The position numbers and the translations under genes were made by a program. The notes beneath the pieces are model-generated. The model was given only the letters and a program-made list of their open reading frames with translations. It made no database searches and was not told the origin of the DNA. Below, piece by piece: positions 7,163-10,314 of a DNA stretch of 10,314 bases (position 1 is its first letter; each line of letters begins with the position of its first letter). The stretch is taken from positions 1 through 10,314 of the forward strand of contig CABTZC010000047.1 in assembly GCA_902489185.1 (NCBI GenBank), read 5' to 3'. Source of the stretch: an uncultured Brevibacterium sp. (lineage in GTDB: Bacteria; Actinomycetota; Actinomycetes; Actinomycetales; Brevibacteriaceae).

Positions 7163-8638
7163 ATGGGTTACGTTCTTTCACTCGACGAAGGAACGACGTC
7201 AACACGTGCGGTCATCTTCACTGAAGATGGCCGCATTGTTGCTCAGTCCTCACAAGAGTTTACCCAGCACTTTCCGCGTGGAGGTTGGGTCGAACACGAC
7301 CCGCTGGAAATCTGGCGTGCCAGCCGTCAGGTCATCGGTTCTGCGCTCGGCAAGGCACAACTCACAGGATCCGATATCGCATGCGTGGGGGTCACTAATC
7401 AACGCGAAACCACGGTCGTGTGGGAAGCGTCCACTGGCCGACCCATTTACCCTGCAATCGTGTGGCAAGACACGCGTGGAACCGAGTATGTGGAGCGGTT
7501 GAGCGAGGACGCCCACGACATCGCCGCCATCACGGGCCTACCCGTCAACACGTACTTTTCAGCGATCAAACTCATGTGGATTCTGGACCACGTGGAGGGT
7601 GCCCGCGCACGCGCAGAAAAAGGCGAACTCCGGTTTGGCACGATCGACGCGTGGCTCTTGTTTAACCTCACGGGTGAACACGTCACCGATGTCACGAACG
7701 CGTCCCGCACCATGCTCATGGATATACATACCGGCCAGTGGTCTGCGCGCATCTTGGATCTCACCGGGATCCCAGAGCAACTACTCCCCCGCATCTGCCC
7801 GTCGGTCGGCGAGTTGGGTAACGTGCGTTCCAATCAACTCTTGAGTGGCACAGCTGTCACCGGCGTATTAGGTGACCAGCAGTCTGCCGCGTTTGGCCAG
7901 GTGTGTTTCGGCTACGGAGATACCAAGGTCACCTTTGGCACTGGGTGTTTTCTACTGACCAATACGGGTACTGAAATTGTCCGTTCCCGCCACGGTTTAG
8001 TGTCGACGGTGGCGTATCAGATCACGGGTCAACCACTTCAATATGCGTTGGAGGGCTCGATTGCGGTTGCCGGTTCGTTGGTTCAGTGGTTGCGTGACAA
8101 TCTGGGCATTATTTCGACGTCGAACGAGGTCGAAACGCTCGCGGCTTCCGTGGATGATTCTGGTGGCGTGTTCTTTGTTCCTGCGTTTGCTGGGTTGTTC
8201 GCGCCCAGGTGGCGGCCGGATGCGCGCGGAACCATTGTGGGTCTGACGGGTTTTACCACCGCAGCTCATATTGCTCGTGCCGCGCTGGACTCTACCGCAT
8301 TCCAGGCCACCGAGGTCGTCGACGCTTTGATCTCGGATGTGGGTACGGACATGGGGACGATCCGGGTCGACGGCGGAATGAGTGTCAACGACGCATTTTT
8401 GCAGTTCCTCGCCGATATTCTCGACTCACCGGTTGTACGTCCCACGGAAACCGAGTCCACGGCTGTGGGCGCGTGTTTTGCCGCTGGTGTAGGCGTGGGC
8501 TTGTACACTCATGCAGACGTCGCGTCCTTGTGGAGACAGGACCGAGTGTTTAGTCCCCACATGGACTCATACACACGCGAGCACTTGCGCGCTCGTTGGA
8601 ACGAGGCGGTAGAACGTAGCCTCAACTGGGAGCACTAG
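7163..8638 (+). CDS. glpK: Glycerol kinase (FGGY family), divergent
   Basis: A 491-residue cytoplasmic kinase phosphorylating glycerol to sn-glycerol-3-phosphate with ATP. FGGY-fold signatures: N-terminal phosphate-binding loop LDEGTTSTRA (residues 7-16); NQRET with Arg81-Glu82, matching the glycerol-contacting Arg-Glu of known GlpKs; Tyr131 in NTYFSA; GDQQSAAFGQ with Asp238 as the expected catalytic base; TFGTGCFLL; EGSIAVAGS; and DGGMSVNDAF. The glycerol-site residues are therefore kept. Two changes stand out: Asp-Glu instead of the usual Asp-Gln at 8-9, and APRW (Arg349) where APYW is usual. The gene starts 2 nt after the gapX stop and has no visible ribosome site, so it probably depends on translational coupling. 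Its 3' half uses fewer C-ended codons than its 5' half. It ends 1 nt before the sensor kinase. Glycerol is the best substrate guess, with a related polyol possible. Confidence 0.93.
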   Translation: MGYVLSLDEGTTSTRAVIFTEDGRIVAQSSQEFTQHFPRGGWVEHDPLEIWRASRQVIGSALGKAQLTGSDIACVGVTNQRETTVVWEASTGRPIYPAIVWQDTRGTEYVERLSEDAHDIAAITGLPVNTYFSAIKLMWILDHVEGARARAEKGELRFGTIDAWLLFNLTGEHVTDVTNASRTMLMDIHTGQWSARILDLTGIPEQLLPRICPSVGELGNVRSNQLLSGTAVTGVLGDQQSAAFGQVCFGYGDTKVTFGTGCFLLTNTGTEIVRSRHGLVSTVAYQITGQPLQYALEGSIAVAGSLVQWLRDNLGIISTSNEVETLAASVDDSGGVFFVPAFAGLFAPRWRPDARGTIVGLTGFTTAAHIARAALDSTAFQATEVVDALISDVGTDMGTIRVDGGMSVNDAFLQFLADILDSPVVRPTETESTAVGACFAAGVGVGLYTHADVASLWRQDRVFSPHMDSYTREHLRARWNEAVERSLNWEH

Positions 8639-8639
8639 T

Positions 8640-9824
8640 ATGTCGCACAGCCAGTTACCTCAGATTCTTCGAGCAATGCGCGTAACCCTTCACGTTGCGT
8701 TTGCGGTCATGTTGGGCGTAGGCATTTTGAGATTCATCATCACATTTGATCAGCATCCTGCTGTTCTTCTGATGATTCTCATTCTGACGTTTATGCTTGC
8801 AGGGTTGTATTTGGTGGGCACGGTCACCGAAATGCAGCATACGAAACACCCCGAACGTTTCAACCCCGCGCCACTGAAATCCTGGTGGCTGGCAGCAATC
8901 CTCATTTTGTGGGCCGGGCTCATGCTGTCGTCCATGAGTTTCGCCTGGGTGAGTTTCCCCCTCTTCTTTATTGTTCTCCACGCATATCGACCGTATGTTG
9001 CCGGTCCCGTGATGCTGGTCATGGTGTTCACCATTCTTGCCAGTTCATATCTCCACGGAGTGTTCAATGCAGGTTTTCTACTTGGGCCCACAATCGGGGC
9101 GTGCGTGGCAACTGTGGTGAGTGTTTTGTACCAAGAGTTACGCAAAGAGGCTGAAACGATGGGCAACGCGTATGAGGAGCTTCAACGGGCTCAGACGCAG
9201 ATTTCCTTGAGCCAGCACCGAGCCGGGCGACTTGCTGAACGAGAAAAACTTGCGGCAGATGTTCACGACACACTGTCACAGGGCTTCACGTCCATTCTTC
9301 TTTTGAGTCGTTCACTTGAACAGCACGTCGAGCCGGCGGGGCGTGAAACTCTTCACCTCATCGAGGATACGGCTCAGAACAACCTACAACAGGCCCGCGA
9401 GTTTTTACACGGTTCCCCTCTTGGCACCTCGGACCTACATCCCACTTTGAGGGCGGAATGCCAAGCAGTTGAGCGGGCGAGCGCCGCAGTGGGTACAACG
9501 ATTCAGTGCGAATTTGAAGTGACCGGGGAACCTTTTGCGCTCACCGCAGAGGTAGAGAATACACTCGTCCGGGCTACTCAAGGCCTGTTGTCCAATGTGT
9601 CGTTCCATTCGCGGTGTACACGGGCGAAGGTCACCTTGGCGTATTGGGAGAACTACGTAAGTTTAGACGTTGTAGATAACGGAGTTGGTTTCGCCGGGTC
9701 GTATGGTTACGGTTTGAGCGCCCTCAGTGACAGGGTTGCGGGCGTACACGGACAGCTCACTGTCGAAACAGCGGAGGGCGAAGGCTGCTCAGTCCACATT
9801 GTCATTCCCGTGGAGAAAACATGA
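8640..9824 (+). CDS. Membrane sensor histidine kinase, HisKA_3 (NarL/DesK) type
   Basis: A 394-residue two-component sensor. The first 165 residues hold about six hydrophobic segments (roughly 13-35, 41-63, 82-103, 104-115, 118-138, 144-164) with little extracellular sequence, so the sensing region is probably within the membrane. A likely coiled coil (165-200) leads to the dimerisation/phosphoacceptor motif EREKLAADVHDTLSQGF with His209. The HATPase_c domain follows: N-box RATQGLLSN with Asn319 (Gly315 replaces the usual Glu, a variant I recall from actinobacterial relatives), DNGVGF with Asp346, and GYGLSALSDRV. The ATG is 1 nt after the glpK stop, with GGGAG within the end of glpK as ribosome site. 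The stop overlaps the regulator's start (ATGA). The signal is unknown: DesK-like sensors read membrane or envelope state, while the gene context suggests glycerol/C3 metabolism. Confidence 0.93.
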   Translation: MSHSQLPQILRAMRVTLHVAFAVMLGVGILRFIITFDQHPAVLLMILILTFMLAGLYLVGTVTEMQHTKHPERFNPAPLKSWWLAAILILWAGLMLSSMSFAWVSFPLFFIVLHAYRPYVAGPVMLVMVFTILASSYLHGVFNAGFLLGPTIGACVATVVSVLYQELRKEAETMGNAYEELQRAQTQISLSQHRAGRLAEREKLAADVHDTLSQGFTSILLLSRSLEQHVEPAGRETLHLIEDTAQNNLQQAREFLHGSPLGTSDLHPTLRAECQAVERASAAVGTTIQCEFEVTGEPFALTAEVENTLVRATQGLLSNVSFHSRCTRAKVTLAYWENYVSLDVVDNGVGFAGSYGYGLSALSDRVAGVHGQLTVETAEGEGCSVHIVIPVEKT

Positions 9825-10314
9825 TTCGAGTTCTCTTAGTCGATGACCACCCGGTTGTGCGTGCAGGGCTGACCGCGGTTCTCAACACCAGCGACGACAT
9901 TGACGTGGTGGCACAAGCCGGAACGGGACGCGAAGCGCTGGAGGTTCTTTCCTCCACCGAGGTCGATGTTGTGGTGAGCGATATTCAAATGCCCCAGATG
10001 AACGGGGTGGAGCTCACTGCTGAACTGGGAAAAATCGGCGGTCCTCCCGTCTTGATTCTAACGACGTTCGACACGGAGAACCTCATCGTCGCAGCCATGA
10101 ACGCCGGCGCGCAGGGGTACCTTCTCAAAGACGCACCGCCGGAAGAACTGGCACGTGCAGTCCACGCGGTGCGCGAAGGTCGGCCGGTCATGTCCGATCA
10201 GGTGACTGTGGCGTTGACCCGGCGGCTCACGCAACCGCGTACGTCTCTGTCTGCCCGTGAGCTCGAAATTCTGCAAGCTGTTGCAGCTGGGCACACGAAC
10301 AAGGAAATTGCCCA
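9821..10314 (+). CDS. NarL/FixJ-family response regulator (3' end outside window)
   Basis: The frame opens at the ATG at 9821, overlapping the kinase stop by 4 nt (ATGA), with GGAG at 6 nt spacing, and stays open for 164 codons to the window end. The receiver domain starts MIRVLLVDDHPVVRAGL (acidic pocket Asp8-Asp9), with phospho-acceptor Asp54 in VSDIQMPQMNG, Thr81 in LILTTFD and Lys103 in YLLKD: all the expected switch residues are present. A linker leads to the beginning of a LuxR-type helix-turn-helix, LSARELEILQAVAAGHTNKEIA (from residue 143), of which about 22 residues are visible. Full length is expected to be a little over 200 residues. It is the cognate partner of the adjacent kinase. 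Its target promoters cannot be identified from this window, but candidates are its own operon (upstream of gapX) and genes downstream. Confidence 0.95.
   Translation, partial: MIRVLLVDDHPVVRAGLTAVLNTSDDIDVVAQAGTGREALEVLSSTEVDVVVSDIQMPQMNGVELTAELGKIGGPPVLILTTFDTENLIVAAMNAGAQGYLLKDAPPEELARAVHAVREGRPVMSDQVTVALTRRLTQPRTSLSARELEILQAVAAGHTNKEIA

Overview
The window is chromosomal DNA of an actinobacterium, probably of the Micrococcales/Corynebacteriales kind. The evidence is protein similarity I recognise by eye: an actinobacterial-style LeuS, a FadD15-like acyl-CoA synthetase, a long GapX/GapB-type GAPDH with an N-terminal extension, and a DesK/NarL-type two-component system with an actinobacterial N-box. 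GC content looks intermediate (mid-50s %, by impression) rather than very high. I see no mobile elements, tRNA or rRNA genes, CRISPR arrays or phage genes. Gene density is about 95%, and almost everything after position 1600 is on the + strand.

Layout. (1) 1-1445, minus strand: the N-terminal two thirds of leuS, truncated by the window edge. (2) 1446-1650: a divergent intergenic region with a likely leuS promoter, two candidate fadD promoters and a small tandem repeat. (3) 1651-3465: fadD15-like long-chain acyl-CoA synthetase, closed by a strong hairpin that overlaps its stop codon. (4) 3538-5641: a pair made of a PPK2 polyphosphate kinase (apparently leaderless, with its own promoter just after the hairpin) and a YihY/BrkB-family membrane protein, 10 nt apart. 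(5) 5727-10314: a very tight four-gene cluster of extended GAPDH, glycerol kinase, membrane histidine kinase and NarL-type response regulator. Its junctions are 2 nt, 1 nt and a 4-nt ATGA overlap, and the last gene is cut by the window end.

How they fit together. fadD activates fatty acids. PPK2 moves phosphate between polyphosphate and nucleotides. GapX-type GAPDH and GlpK both act at the triose-phosphate node (GlpK makes glycerol-3-phosphate, which leads to DHAP/GAP), a likely gluconeogenic or glycerol/lipid-linked module. The most noteworthy feature is that a sensor kinase/regulator pair is joined without a gap to glpK and gapX. This suggests a regulatory link between envelope or metabolite sensing and C3 metabolism, though the true targets may lie beyond position 10314. 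I do not see a wholly new system. The findings are mainly this gene arrangement, some unusual residues at active-site positions, and candidate regulatory DNA.
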